Made by a program: the position numbers and the translations under genes. Shown here in pieces: positions 24,079-33,266 of a stretch of DNA of 38,255 nt. This DNA is from an uncultured Pelagibacteraceae bacterium (GTDB lineage: Bacteria > Pseudomonadota > Alphaproteobacteria > Pelagibacterales > Pelagibacteraceae). A model generated the notes under the pieces. That model was not told where the DNA came from. It worked only from the letters and a program-made list of their open reading frames with translations, and did not search any database. The stretch covers positions 1-38,255 of the forward strand of contig CACKIQ010000007.1 of NCBI GenBank assembly GCA_902600245.1. Reading direction: 5' to 3'. Each line of letters opens with the position of its first letter. Position 1 is the first letter of the stretch.

Positions 24079-24522
24079 ATGGAAATAGCAATTTTAGGAT
24101 TAGGGTGTTTTTGGGGACCAGAGATAAAGTTTAGTAAACTTGATGGAGTTATAAAAACAGAAGTAGGTTACTGTGGGGGTCACAATGCTGAAACCAATTA
24201 CAAAGAAGTATGCACAGGCACAACAAACCATGCAGAAGTAGTAAAATTAAATTTTGATCCTAAAGTAATATCTTACGAGAAAATTCTTGAATATTTTTTT
24301 GAAATTCATGATCCAACAACCTTAAATTCTCAAGGACCAGATTTCGGAACTCAATATAGAAGTGAAATATTTTATTTGAATGATCAGCAAAAAATTACTG
24401 CTGAAAAGGTGATAGAAAAAGAAAACATCAAATTATCAGGAAAAGTAGTAACAAAAACTTCTTTAGTCAAAAACTATTGCCCAGCAGAAGAGTATCATCA
24501 ACGATATTTGGAAAAAAGATAA
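24079..24522 (+). CDS. msrA: Peptide methionine sulfoxide reductase A
   Basis: Repairs methionine-S-sulfoxide in proteins, using thioredoxin. 147 residues, a short form. The catalytic Cys10 is in GLGCFWGPE, followed by VGYCGGHNAETNYKEVCTG and GTQYRSEIF. The C-terminal NYCPAEEYHQRYLEK carries a resolving Cys. GPE in place of the more common GVE/AEE after GCFWG is a mild variation. One base separates its stop from the sulfurtransferase start, so the two are co-transcribed. Confidence 0.95.
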   Translation: MEIAILGLGCFWGPEIKFSKLDGVIKTEVGYCGGHNAETNYKEVCTGTTNHAEVVKLNFDPKVISYEKILEYFFEIHDPTTLNSQGPDFGTQYRSEIFYLNDQQKITAEKVIEKENIKLSGKVVTKTSLVKNYCPAEEYHQRYLEKR

Positions 24523-24523
24523 A

Positions 24524-25336
24524 ATGTCTTTAGTTGATACTAGTTGGCTAGAAAATAATATTAATAAAGTAAAAATTATTGATTGCTCATGGCATATGCC
24601 TCAAACTCAAAGAAACGGTTTTGAGGAATATACAGAAGAACATATTCCAAATGCTATTTTTTTTGATTTAGATAAAAATTCTAAATTAGATACTGATTTA
24701 CCACATATGCTTACTGATAGTAAATCTTGGGAAAAAATAATGAGCAACATGGGTATAAAAAATAATGATCGAATAGTAATTTACGATAATTCTGATGTTA
24801 TTAGTTCTTGTAGATGTTGGTACAATTTAATTTATTATGGACATGATCCTAAACTAGTTCATGTTCTGGATGGTGGTTTAAAAAAATGGAAAAAAGAAAA
24901 TAAACCTACAGATAACAAAGAAGTAAGCAATCAAACTTCAAATTATATATGTAAAGAAAATAAACAACTAGTTAAAAATAAAAAAGAGATAGATGAAAAT
25001 ATTAAATCACAAAAATTTAATGTTGTTGACGCAAGAAGCAAAGAAAGATTTGAAGGTAAAGTTGCAGAACCAAGAAAAGGTCTTAGAAGCGGTTCAATAG
25101 AAAATTCTTTTTGTCTACCCTTTTCTGAATTAATAAATGACAACCATACTTTTATTAGTAAAGACAAAATAATAAAAAAATTTGAATCATTTAAATTTGA
25201 CCATAATAAAAATATAGTATTTTCATGTGGTTCTGGAGTAACGGCAAGTGTATTGGCACTAGCTTATTCTTTAATAAATGCTAAATATATGCCCACTATT
25301 TATGATGGCTCTTGGGCTGAGTATGGAAGAGATTAA
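24524..25336 (+). CDS. sseA: 3-Mercaptopyruvate/thiosulfate sulfurtransferase
   Basis: Two rhodanese domains, 270 residues, about 1-130 (inactive) and 155-270 (active). The active-site loop is CGSGVTA with Cys235; this sequence marks mercaptopyruvate sulfurtransferases such as SseA rather than thiosulfate enzymes (CRKGVT). FEGKVAEPRKGLRSGSI before it is the expected substrate-side loop. It transfers sulfur from 3-mercaptopyruvate to thiols or cyanide in the cytoplasm. It lies between msrA and the RND pump genes with gaps of 1 and 3 bases, a tight operon. Confidence 0.9.
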   Translation: MSLVDTSWLENNINKVKIIDCSWHMPQTQRNGFEEYTEEHIPNAIFFDLDKNSKLDTDLPHMLTDSKSWEKIMSNMGIKNNDRIVIYDNSDVISSCRCWYNLIYYGHDPKLVHVLDGGLKKWKKENKPTDNKEVSNQTSNYICKENKQLVKNKKEIDENIKSQKFNVVDARSKERFEGKVAEPRKGLRSGSIENSFCLPFSELINDNHTFISKDKIIKKFESFKFDHNKNIVFSCGSGVTASVLALAYSLINAKYMPTIYDGSWAEYGRD

Positions 25337-25339
25337 TTT

Positions 25340-26335
25340 ATGAAAACATCTACAAAAATTACAACTATTGTAATTATATTTTTTCTAATTATTGCAACTG
25401 TGATTATAGGAAGAACAATGATTGGAAATCATTTCAAAAAAAAATTTAGTAAAAGACCGCCCCCGGGCATCATTGTAACTAATACACAGGAAAGAGTTTT
25501 TGAAAATATTGTAAGCACCTATGGAACTGCAAATCCAATTAAAACACAATCATTTAAAATTGAGAAATATGAAATATTAAAACCAATAAATTTTAATCAA
25601 AAAGTTAAAAAAGGTGAAGTAATTGCTGAACTAAAAAATCGAAAAGTAATTGCACAATTTGATGGAATTATTGGAAAAAGGGAATTTTCTGAGGATATAG
25701 AGGTTTCAAAATCCTCTATATTAATCAACCTTGAAGATACTAGCTCAATATATTGTGATGTAGATATACCTGAAATTTTTGTTCCATTTATTAAGGTTGG
25801 TTTGCCAGTTGATATTAAATTTTCAGGTTATAAGAATAAAATTTATAAAGGCGAAGTCCATTCTTTTGCTAGCAGAATAAGTGAAGATACAAGAGCTTTA
25901 GCAACAAGAATTAAGATGGACAATTCATCTGGTGAAATATTACCTGGATCATTTTTAGAAATATCAATTAAATACGATGTAAGAAATGGCTTAAGTGCTC
26001 CTGACACTAGTACAATTGTCGAGGGTGAAAATGTTTTTATTTATAAAGTAGATGAAAAAAATAAGGTCGCAAAAACAAAAGTAATCATAGGTGATAGATA
26101 CTTAGGTTTTGTAGAAATATTAGATGGATTAAATAATGGAGATAAAATTGTTGCAGAAGGAACAAAAAAAGTAAGACCAAATTTAACAATCAGACCTATA
26201 GAGAAAGGTGCTAAAAAAAAACAAGGAAATTCAAGCTGGGGTAAAAAAGATAAATCAAAAAAAGTTCAAGAAAAAAAAGGTAAATTTGATTGGTTGAAAA
26301 ATATTTTTAAAAAATCAGATAAAGAGAAAAAATAA
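25340..26335 (+). CDS. RND pump periplasmic adaptor without helical hairpin
   Basis: Periplasmic adaptor (membrane fusion protein), 331 residues, anchored by one N-terminal helix (about residues 8-26). The two lipoyl halves run straight into each other (KKGEVIAELKNRKVIAQFDG near 90-109), so the alpha-helical hairpin that normally contacts the outer-membrane channel is missing. The beta-barrel and membrane-proximal domains follow. The last 45 residues form a very Lys-rich tail ending in DKEKK, unusual for the family. The next gene encodes its pump. Confidence 0.87.
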   Translation: MKTSTKITTIVIIFFLIIATVIIGRTMIGNHFKKKFSKRPPPGIIVTNTQERVFENIVSTYGTANPIKTQSFKIEKYEILKPINFNQKVKKGEVIAELKNRKVIAQFDGIIGKREFSEDIEVSKSSILINLEDTSSIYCDVDIPEIFVPFIKVGLPVDIKFSGYKNKIYKGEVHSFASRISEDTRALATRIKMDNSSGEILPGSFLEISIKYDVRNGLSAPDTSTIVEGENVFIYKVDEKNKVAKTKVIIGDRYLGFVEILDGLNNGDKIVAEGTKKVRPNLTIRPIEKGAKKKQGNSSWGKKDKSKKVQEKKGKFDWLKNIFKKSDKEKK

Positions 26336-26339
26336 TTAA

Positions 26340-29300
26340 ATGTATATAACTGAAGTTAGCATTAAACGACCTGTAGTAGCTTGGGTCATGTCTTTAATAT
26401 TGATTATTTTTGGTATTTTTGTCTTTTTAGAATTGCCAGTAAGAGAACTTCCTAATGGTATACAGCCTCCTGTAGTTCAAGTTCAAACAGATTATAAATC
26501 TGCTTCAGCTGAAATTGTTGATGAAGAAATAACCCAAAAATTAGAGGATGTAATTGGTGGAGCTGAAGGTATCAAAAATATTGATTCAAGTTCTCTCAAT
26601 GGAAGAAGTAGGATTAATATTCAATTCAACACAGACATTGATTTAGATGATGCTGCTAATGATATCAGAGAAAGAGTTGCAAGGGTTGTAGACAATTTAC
26701 CAAGTGAGTCGAACCCTCCACAGATTTTAAAACAGGCAGCAGGTTTTACAACCACAATGTGGGTAGGACTGTCATCTCCAACATGGAATGATTTAGATTT
26801 AGGTGATTATGCTGAAAGATATCTAATAGATGCATTCTCAAGTGTACCAAACGTAGGTCGAATTTTAGTTGGTGGGTTAAGAGAGCTTAGTGTTAGAGTT
26901 TGGATAGATCCAATTAAATTAGCTGCAAACGATCTTACAATTCAGGAAGTTGAGAGAGCTCTTAAAAATGAAAACATAAATCTTCCAGCTGGAACCTTAG
27001 AAGCTAACAACAAAGACTTAACTTTAAACATTGATAAGTCCTATTCTAGTATTGATACTATTAAACAGTTACCACTAAAAAAAAATAAAGAAAAAGTTAT
27101 CATTTTATCTGATGTTGCTAATATAGAATTTGGACCTGTTTCAGAAAAAACTTTATTTAAAGCACAAAGAAAAAATGCGGTAAATTTAAAAACTGTAGGA
27201 ATTGGAATTTATGCAAAAAGTGGTGCATCAACTGTAGAACTTTCTAAACAAATAAAAACTAAAATCAAAGAACTCAATAAGTCCTTACCTGATGGTTTAA
27301 AATTAGAAATTGCATTTAACAGAGCAACCTACATTGGTGCAGCAATTGAAGAAGTATATAAAAGTTTAGTAATCGCATTTGTATTAGTTGTTTTAATTAT
27401 TTATCTATTCTTAGGTAACCTAAAAGCTGTGATAGTTCCTGCGATTGCCTTACCAGTCAGCCTTATTGGATCATTTCTTGGGTTATATATATTTGATTTA
27501 TCAATTAATATTTTTGTATTACTAAGCTTTATTCTGGCAATTGGTATAATCACCGACGACTCTGTGATCATGACTGATGCAATCTACACAAGAATTGAAA
27601 ACGGTGAAACACCATTGGTAGCTGCATACAAAGGTTCTAAACAAATTACATTTGCAATTATTGCAACTACTTTAATTCTTATAGCAGTATTTTTACCTTT
27701 AATTTTTATTAAAGGAATATCTGGAACTCTGTTTAAAGAAACAGCGATTGCTTTATCTTTCTCAATAGTTGTATCTTCTTTTGTAGCATTAACACTATCC
27801 CCAATGCTTGGAAGTAAATTTTTAAATAAAAAAGAAAAAATAAATTTCTTTGTAAAAAAATTTAACAATGGATTTAAATCTTTTACAGGATTTTATGTAA
27901 ACTCCCTTAAATATTGGGTAAATAAACAAAAAACTATTTCACTATTTATAATTTTTATTATTGCTGCCTCAGCTTATTTGTTTAGTTTTTCCAAAAAAGA
28001 ATTGATACCGATTGAAGATAGGGGTGCTTATTTAATTATTGGGTCAACTGATGAAGGAAGTTCATTTGAGTATACCCAAGAAAAAGCTCAAATAATTGAA
28101 GGAAGAATATTAAAATTATTACAAGCAGAAGACAGTCCATATGAAAGACTAATCATGAGAGTTCCTGGTTTCGGAAAATCAGCAACATCTTATAATACCT
28201 TTATAATTATCGCATTACTTGATGAATGGAAAAACAGGGAAAAAGGTAGTCAAACAATATTAAGAGAAGCTATTGGTCAAGTAGTTTCTGTCCCTGAAAC
28301 TTTTGCTTTTCCAATTTCTCCACAATCAATAAGAGTATCTAGTTATAATAAGCCTGTTCAAATGGTCATTTATGGTTCTAGCTACGAAGAATTGGAAGAA
28401 ATTCAAAATAGTGTTTTAAGAGAATTAAGAAAAAATAGAAATATGTCTAGAATTGAAAGTGATTATACAAAAAATAAACCCGAGGTTAAGTTAATTACTA
28501 ATAAGAATAGAGCAAATGATTTAGGAGTATCTACCGAAAATATAGGTAGAACTTTAGAAACACTTTATGGGGGAAAAAGAGTAACAACTTTTAGTAAAGA
28601 GGGAAGAGAATATCCAATTATTTTACAACAATATTTGGCAGACAGAAGAGATAAAGATGGGTTGTCAAAAATTTTTGTTAGATCTGAAACTACTGGTAAA
28701 CTTGTATCTGTTGCAAGTTTGGTTGAGTTTAAAGAAAAAGGCACTGCTGAAGCACTTCCAAGATATAATCGTCAAAGAGCTGTTACAATTTCTGCAGCGC
28801 TTTCAGAAGATTATACTCTCACAGAAGCAATAAAATACCTAGAGGATGTTATGATTAGAGTTGCTCCTCAAAATCAAATAACTTGGAAAGGAAAATCTGA
28901 AGAGTTAAAAGAAACGACAAATGAAATATACTTAATTTTTGGTCTTGCTTTGTTGACTGCTTATTTAGTTATGGCAGCGACATTTAACTCTTTTGTTCAT
29001 CCGTTTATTATTATTTTAACAGTTCCACTAGCTGTATTTGGTGGCTTAGTATTTATTTTATTTTTAAATAGTTCTGTAAATATTTTCTCTCAAATTGCTT
29101 TAATAATACTCATTGGTATATCCACAAAGAATAGTATCTTAATTGTAGACTATACAAACCAAATAAGAACTACTGGTGTTAAAATACAGGATGCAATAAT
29201 TAAAGCTTGCCAACTTAGGATTCGACCAATCATAATGACTTCACTTAGTACAATGATAGCAATGCTTCCATTAGTTATTGGAAATATTGGTCCAGGTGCA

Positions 29301-29462
29301 GGTGAGGGCTCTAGACTAGCTGTGGGTTCTACTATCTTAGGAGGAATGATTATTTCAACCTTCTTTACTTTATATGTAACGCCAACAATGTATTTAGCTC
29401 TCGCTAGAAACACAAAGAGAATTGATGCAGTTGATATTGAATTAAAAAAACAGCTAAATTAA
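26340..29462 (+). CDS. RND efflux transporter (AcrB/HAE1-like)
   Basis: Proton-driven exporter in the inner membrane, 1040 residues, twelve predicted helices in two homologous halves, with two large periplasmic loops. The proton-relay residues are conserved: Asp406-Asp407 in ITDDSVI and Lys930 in GISTKNSILIVDY. ERSxIN-type N-terminus (ITEVSIKRPVVAW) is typical. No TolC-like outer-membrane channel gene lies nearby. It converges on the transglycosylase gene, sharing overlapping stops in TTAA. Substrate unknown; lipids, drugs or metabolites are possible. Confidence 0.93.
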   Translation: MYITEVSIKRPVVAWVMSLILIIFGIFVFLELPVRELPNGIQPPVVQVQTDYKSASAEIVDEEITQKLEDVIGGAEGIKNIDSSSLNGRSRINIQFNTDIDLDDAANDIRERVARVVDNLPSESNPPQILKQAAGFTTTMWVGLSSPTWNDLDLGDYAERYLIDAFSSVPNVGRILVGGLRELSVRVWIDPIKLAANDLTIQEVERALKNENINLPAGTLEANNKDLTLNIDKSYSSIDTIKQLPLKKNKEKVIILSDVANIEFGPVSEKTLFKAQRKNAVNLKTVGIGIYAKSGASTVELSKQIKTKIKELNKSLPDGLKLEIAFNRATYIGAAIEEVYKSLVIAFVLVVLIIYLFLGNLKAVIVPAIALPVSLIGSFLGLYIFDLSINIFVLLSFILAIGIITDDSVIMTDAIYTRIENGETPLVAAYKGSKQITFAIIATTLILIAVFLPLIFIKGISGTLFKETAIALSFSIVVSSFVALTLSPMLGSKFLNKKEKINFFVKKFNNGFKSFTGFYVNSLKYWVNKQKTISLFIIFIIAASAYLFSFSKKELIPIEDRGAYLIIGSTDEGSSFEYTQEKAQIIEGRILKLLQAEDSPYERLIMRVPGFGKSATSYNTFIIIALLDEWKNREKGSQTILREAIGQVVSVPETFAFPISPQSIRVSSYNKPVQMVIYGSSYEELEEIQNSVLRELRKNRNMSRIESDYTKNKPEVKLITNKNRANDLGVSTENIGRTLETLYGGKRVTTFSKEGREYPIILQQYLADRRDKDGLSKIFVRSETTGKLVSVASLVEFKEKGTAEALPRYNRQRAVTISAALSEDYTLTEAIKYLEDVMIRVAPQNQITWKGKSEELKETTNEIYLIFGLALLTAYLVMAATFNSFVHPFIIILTVPLAVFGGLVFILFLNSSVNIFSQIALIILIGISTKNSILIVDYTNQIRTTGVKIQDAIIKACQLRIRPIIMTSLSTMIAMLPLVIGNIGPGAGEGSRLAVGSTILGGMIISTFFTLYVTPTMYLALARNTKRIDAVDIELKKQLN

Positions 29463-30058
29463 AAAATAATATATTTTGATGTAGATAATGAATTTTTACA
29501 TTCAGATAATTGTTGCTTATAGATATTTGATTGTTTCTCGACTCTTTTAGCTAAATTAATTACTTTTTTATTATTTTTGTAATTTTTATAATTACCCCAC
29601 CCTTCATGATAAGCAATATACTGCTTAAAAGCATCTTCTTTTGAAACTTTTAAAATTTTTTCAGTTTTATTGGTGTACCAACCAATAAAATCTACACTAT
29701 CTTTAAATCTTGATCTCGTTGCAAATTTGCTCCCTGTTTCTTCCTTATATTGCTTCCACGTTCCTTTTATTGCTTGCGAATAACCAAAGGAGCTAGATAG
29801 TCTCTTATAAGGCACCACCTTAAATAGTTTTTGTCTTGGAGGTTTTGCAAACCTATTAAAATTAGATTCCATATTTATAATAGCAAGTTGCAAATAAACT
29901 GGTGTACCCCATTTTTTTTCAGTCTTTTTTGCATGCTTATACCACAAATATTTTTCCTCAAAAATTGAACAGCTATTAGAAGTGTTCTGCGGGATTGAAG
30001 AACAGCTTGAAACTAAAAGAATCAAAATAATTAAATAATTAATCTTTAAAATACTCAT
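29459..30058 (-). CDS. Lytic-transglycosylase-like lipoprotein
   Basis: 199 residues with a type II signal peptide (lipobox LVSSC, lipid Cys19). The SLT-like core shows IINMESNFNRF with the likely catalytic Glu64, then SSFGYSQAIKGTWKQY, the usual family pair, and YHEGWGNY. This suggests a membrane-bound murein hydrolase cutting the glycan strand. It overlaps the upstream VanZ-like gene by 20 bases and shares stop-codon bases with the RND gene. A chaperone or scaffold use of the fold cannot be excluded. Confidence 0.82.
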   Translation of the reverse strand: MSILKINYLIILILLVSSCSSIPQNTSNSCSIFEEKYLWYKHAKKTEKKWGTPVYLQLAIINMESNFNRFAKPPRQKLFKVVPYKRLSSSFGYSQAIKGTWKQYKEETGSKFATRSRFKDSVDFIGWYTNKTEKILKVSKEDAFKQYIAYHEGWGNYKNYKNNKKVINLAKRVEKQSNIYKQQLSECKNSLSTSKYIIF

Positions 30059-30431
30059 ACACTTTGAATAAATAACTTAAAATTATTATTATTATTACTC
30101 CTATCAGGTTTCCAAATAAATCTGCAAACTCAAATCCTCTTTGAGGGATAAATATATGCAATATCTCAAGTATTAAAGATAAAAAAATTAAATAAAAACT
30201 TAAATAAAAATATGATTTTCTTTTGTAGCTTAAAAAGCCAACTAAACTAAGAACTAAAAATGCATATACATGATTTGTAGAGACAATAAAATTAGGTGAT
30301 ATCTGTGGCTGTAAATTTTTATTATTATAAATAAACCACCCCAGTATACTACCTGGAAATAAATACAATAAAATTAATATTAAATTGAATAAATAAAAAA
30401 TAAATTTATTTTTTGAAAAAAAATTAATCAT
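30039..30431 (-). CDS. VanZ-like membrane protein
   Basis: 130 residues from the ATG at 30429-30431 (a TTG at 30455 would add 8 residues). About four membrane helices. The family pattern is clear near the end: EILHIFIPQRGFEFADLFGN, with conserved Glu, Gln, Arg, Glu, Asp and Asn. VanZ proteins affect sensitivity to glycopeptides and are of unknown biochemical activity. It overlaps the transglycosylase-like gene, so both act perhaps at the cell wall. The start codon choice is uncertain. Confidence 0.8.
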   Translation of the reverse strand: MINFFSKNKFIFYLFNLILILLYLFPGSILGWFIYNNKNLQPQISPNFIVSTNHVYAFLVLSLVGFLSYKRKSYFYLSFYLIFLSLILEILHIFIPQRGFEFADLFGNLIGVIIIIILSYLFKVYEYFKD

Positions 30432-30476
30432 TAATAATATAGTTTTATTTATCAAATTGATCTAAAAGATAAACAA

Positions 30477-31184
30477 ATGAGTTATTTAATTTTAATAAGA
30501 CATGGCCAGAGCATCTGGAATCTTGAAAAAAAATTTACTGGATGGGTTGATGTTGATCTAACTGAAAATGGAAAATCAGAGGCAAAAAAAGCTGGTGAAC
30601 TAATAAAACAAGAAAAAATTGAAGTTAATCTGTATTACTCATCTTTTCAATTAAGGGCCAAAAATACTTTAAAAATTATACAAGAAGAATTACATGATTT
30701 TAAAGAAGTAAAAAGTGCATGGGAATTAAACGAAAGACATTATGGAGCTCTTACAGGGTTAAATAAGGATGAAATGAAAAAAAAGCTTGGAGAGGAAAAA
30801 GTTCATCAATTTAGACGTTCTTGGGATCTTAGACCTGACCCTTTAGATAAAAAAAACCCATATCATCCACTAAATATTGAAACTTACAAAGATATTCCTT
30901 TAGAAAAAATTCCTAATACTGAGTCCCTAAAAGATACATATGAAAGAGTAATAAAATTTTATAACGAAGAAATAAAAAACAAAAAAAGTGAAAATATTCT
31001 TATTTCTGCTCATGGAAACTCAATTAGAGCTCTTTGCAAACATTTATTCAATTTAGATAACAATGAGATCTCTAAACTTGAAATACCAACAGGAAACCCA
31101 CTTTTAATTGAATTTGAAAACAGCAAAATTTCTAATTGCAAATATCTTGATCAAGAAAGAGCTAAAGATCTTTTAGTTTTTTAA
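30477..31184 (+). CDS. gpmA: 2,3-Bisphosphoglycerate-dependent phosphoglycerate mutase
   Basis: Interconverts 3- and 2-phosphoglycerate in glycolysis and gluconeogenesis. 235 residues, close to the usual length. LIRHGQSIWN (6-15) with the phosphorylated His9, FTGWVDVDLTENG (20-32), ERHYGALTGLNK, and SAHGNSIR with His179 are all intact. Divergent from the VanZ-like gene with no clear Shine-Dalgarno. Its last 23 bases overlap the 3' end of murU on the other strand. Confidence 0.95.
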   Translation: MSYLILIRHGQSIWNLEKKFTGWVDVDLTENGKSEAKKAGELIKQEKIEVNLYYSSFQLRAKNTLKIIQEELHDFKEVKSAWELNERHYGALTGLNKDEMKKKLGEEKVHQFRRSWDLRPDPLDKKNPYHPLNIETYKDIPLEKIPNTESLKDTYERVIKFYNEEIKNKKSENILISAHGNSIRALCKHLFNLDNNEISKLEIPTGNPLLIEFENSKISNCKYLDQERAKDLLVF

Positions 31185-31851
31185 AAACATTCAGATCAGT
31201 TAAATGATAAAAATTTTTTTGGCTTTCATACCCATATAATTTTTTTTGATCTAATAAATTATTCCAAATTTCCAAAATTGAGTAATTTTGTATTTTCTCT
31301 TTAATAAATAATTTTTTATTTATTATTTGACATCCAATATAAATAAATTCTTTTTCAGATTCTTTATTAATTAAATTTTTTTTTAAATTAAAATCTCCTT
31401 TTAGTTTTTTATCAAAACTTAATTTTTTATGTGTTAAAAGAAGAATATTTTCTAGTTTTTTTGAGAAATACATTTCTTCCATTTTTAAAATCTCATCTTT
31501 ATAATTATTACTCCAGACTGTATCTGGATTAAAAATTAAAAAATCTTTTTCATTAGAGTCTTTAACCATATTTTGAATACCCCCCCCTGTATCTAAAATA
31601 TGTTCACCATCCTCAATTATTTTGATATCTAAATCAAAATTTTTCTTACCTAAAAATTCAGAAAATTGATCTTTTAAATAAAAAGTGTTTATTAAAATTT
31701 TTTGAATACCTAGCTTTTCAATCAAATTGATACATCGTTCTAACATACTTACATCTTTAATCTCTAATAAGGGCTTAGGGGTATTTAAAGTAATTGGATT
31801 TAATCTTTTACCAAAACCTGCACACAAAATTAAAGCTGTATTTATTCTCAC
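31162..31851 (-). CDS. murU: MurNAc-1-phosphate uridylyltransferase-like nucleotidyltransferase
   Basis: Sugar-nucleotide synthesis enzyme, 229 residues, with ALILCAGFGKRLNPITLNTP (6-25; the G-x-G-x-R signature) and PKPLLEI. Adjacent amgK makes the MurU assignment likely: MurU turns MurNAc-1-P into UDP-MurNAc in wall recycling. Start is a GTG at 31849-31851, 4 bases after the amgK stop, with AAGG upstream. Glucose-1-phosphate thymidylyl- or mannose-1-phosphate guanylyltransferase would be alternatives on sequence alone. Confidence 0.82.
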   Translation of the reverse strand: MRINTALILCAGFGKRLNPITLNTPKPLLEIKDVSMLERCINLIEKLGIQKILINTFYLKDQFSEFLGKKNFDLDIKIIEDGEHILDTGGGIQNMVKDSNEKDFLIFNPDTVWSNNYKDEILKMEEMYFSKKLENILLLTHKKLSFDKKLKGDFNLKKNLINKESEKEFIYIGCQIINKKLFIKEKIQNYSILEIWNNLLDQKKLYGYESQKNFYHLTDLNVFKKLKDL

Positions 31852-31855
31852 AACT

Positions 31856-32800
31856 CTACCTTATAAATTTTGGAAAATTATTTTTTAATAGCAACATCAA
31901 ATTATTAAATTCATTTTGCTTTTTAATTCTATGATTAATCATTTCCCAAGCATAGGGAATTAATTTAAGATATTTTTTTTTATTGTCTCTAACAGCTAAA
32001 CGCATAAATATACCAATTATTTTTAAATTCCTTAAAACAGACAATATTTCAAAATCATTTCTAAATTTTTCCAAATCAATTTTTTTATTTGTTTTGATGT
32101 AAAACTTAAATACTTTCTCTTTTAATTCATTAGATGTTTTTAATCTTACGTCATCAATTAACGATGCTAAATCATAAGCTCTATTACCAATTAGTGCATC
32201 TTGACTATCTATTACTGCAATTTTTTTATTGTGATACATCAAATTTGAAGCATGAAAATCTCTATGAACAAATGTATCATTTTTGTAATTTAATTTTGAT
32301 AATAAATTTTTTACCTCTGATTTAAATTTTTTTTTAAATTTAATACTTTTGAGTTTATTCAATTTCTTTGGTACATACCAATCACAAAAAAGTTTAGTTT
32401 CATCAAACAAAATTTTGTTATTGTATTCTTGAACTTTATATAATTTATTTTTAAAATTTTTTACTTTTTTATCTTTAATTAATTGTATTTTATTTAAAAT
32501 TTTTATTATCTTTTTAAAAATGAAATATTTATTATTTTTTTTGTTTTTTAAAATTTGAAATAAAGTTTGATCTCCAAAGTCATTTATTTCTATATAATTA
32601 TTAATGTAATTTTCACTTAATAAATATGGTGCTAAAATTTTATTTTTAACTAAAATTTTATTTATCGCATCATAAATTAAAAGATTTTTCAACTTTTCTT
32701 TATTAGATATTACAATAATTGATTTATTTTCTCTCTTTCTATAAAATTCTCTAAAAGATGCATCACCCTCAATTTTTTTCAATTTTGGTAAGCTTTTCAT
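31856..32800 (-). CDS. amgK: N-acetylmuramate/N-acetylglucosamine kinase-like (AmgK)
   Basis: Anomeric sugar kinase of the aminoglycoside phosphotransferase fold, 314 residues from the ATG at 32798-32800 (a TTG one codon earlier is possible). The catalytic loop FVHRDFHASNLMY and the metal motif VIDSQDALIGNRAYDLASL are canonical. With murU it makes the AmgK-MurU bypass that returns recovered MurNAc to UDP-MurNAc and skips the fosfomycin-sensitive step. The gene is very A/T-rich, and its N-terminal half is Lys- and Asn-heavy. Confidence 0.83.
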   Translation of the reverse strand: MKSLPKLKKIEGDASFREFYRKRENKSIIVISNKEKLKNLLIYDAINKILVKNKILAPYLLSENYINNYIEINDFGDQTLFQILKNKKNNKYFIFKKIIKILNKIQLIKDKKVKNFKNKLYKVQEYNNKILFDETKLFCDWYVPKKLNKLKSIKFKKKFKSEVKNLLSKLNYKNDTFVHRDFHASNLMYHNKKIAVIDSQDALIGNRAYDLASLIDDVRLKTSNELKEKVFKFYIKTNKKIDLEKFRNDFEILSVLRNLKIIGIFMRLAVRDNKKKYLKLIPYAWEMINHRIKKQNEFNNLMLLLKNNFPKFIR

Positions 32801-32816
32801 CAAAATAAGTTTTAAT

Positions 32817-33266
32817 TTAAACTTTTATATCTACACTTCTATTATTTAAATTATTTAAATAATTAAAAGTTAAAGCTATAAATTTTATATCTTGTTTATC
32901 AGCAATCAATTGTGGCCATTCTATAAGTGTTATTAAATTATTATCTCTTTCAAAAATTTCTAAATTATTGAGATCTTCTTTTTTATTAATTCTAAATAAA
33001 TCATAATGTTTTATTCTCATATCTTTCACCTGATACTCATTTAATAAACTAAAAGTAGGGCTTGTAATTTCTGTTTGTGTTAAATTATTGATTTTTTGAT
33101 ACTCATTTATAAAATATTTAACAAATGTAGTTTTACCAACTCCCATCTCTCCATATAAAAAAATAAATTCACCACCTTTAAGATATTTTGTAAATTCTTT
33201 AGCTAATTCTTTAGTTAACTTCTCTGAAGTGATATCAATTTTACTATCTTTAATAGCGATAGGCAT
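32817..33266 (-). CDS. tsaE: tRNA threonylcarbamoyladenosine ATPase TsaE
   Basis: ATPase partner of TsaB/TsaD in making t6A37 of ANN-reading tRNAs. Walker A is [26 protein letters not shown] and LIEWPQ are the following family blocks. I prefer the ATG at 33264-33266 (149 residues) because the start-to-Walker A distance then matches E. coli TsaE; ATG at 33284 or GTG at 33296 would lengthen it and overlap ahcY by up to 47 bases. It stands between ahcY and amgK, an order common in alphaproteobacteria. Confidence 0.88.
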   Translation of the reverse strand: MPIAIKDSKIDITSEKLTKELAKEFTKYLKGGEFIFLYGEMGVGKTTFVKYFINEYQKINNLTQTEITSPTFSLLNEYQVKDMRIKHYDLFRINKKEDLNNLEIFERDNNLITLIEWPQLIADKQDIKFIALTFNYLNNLNNRSVDIKV

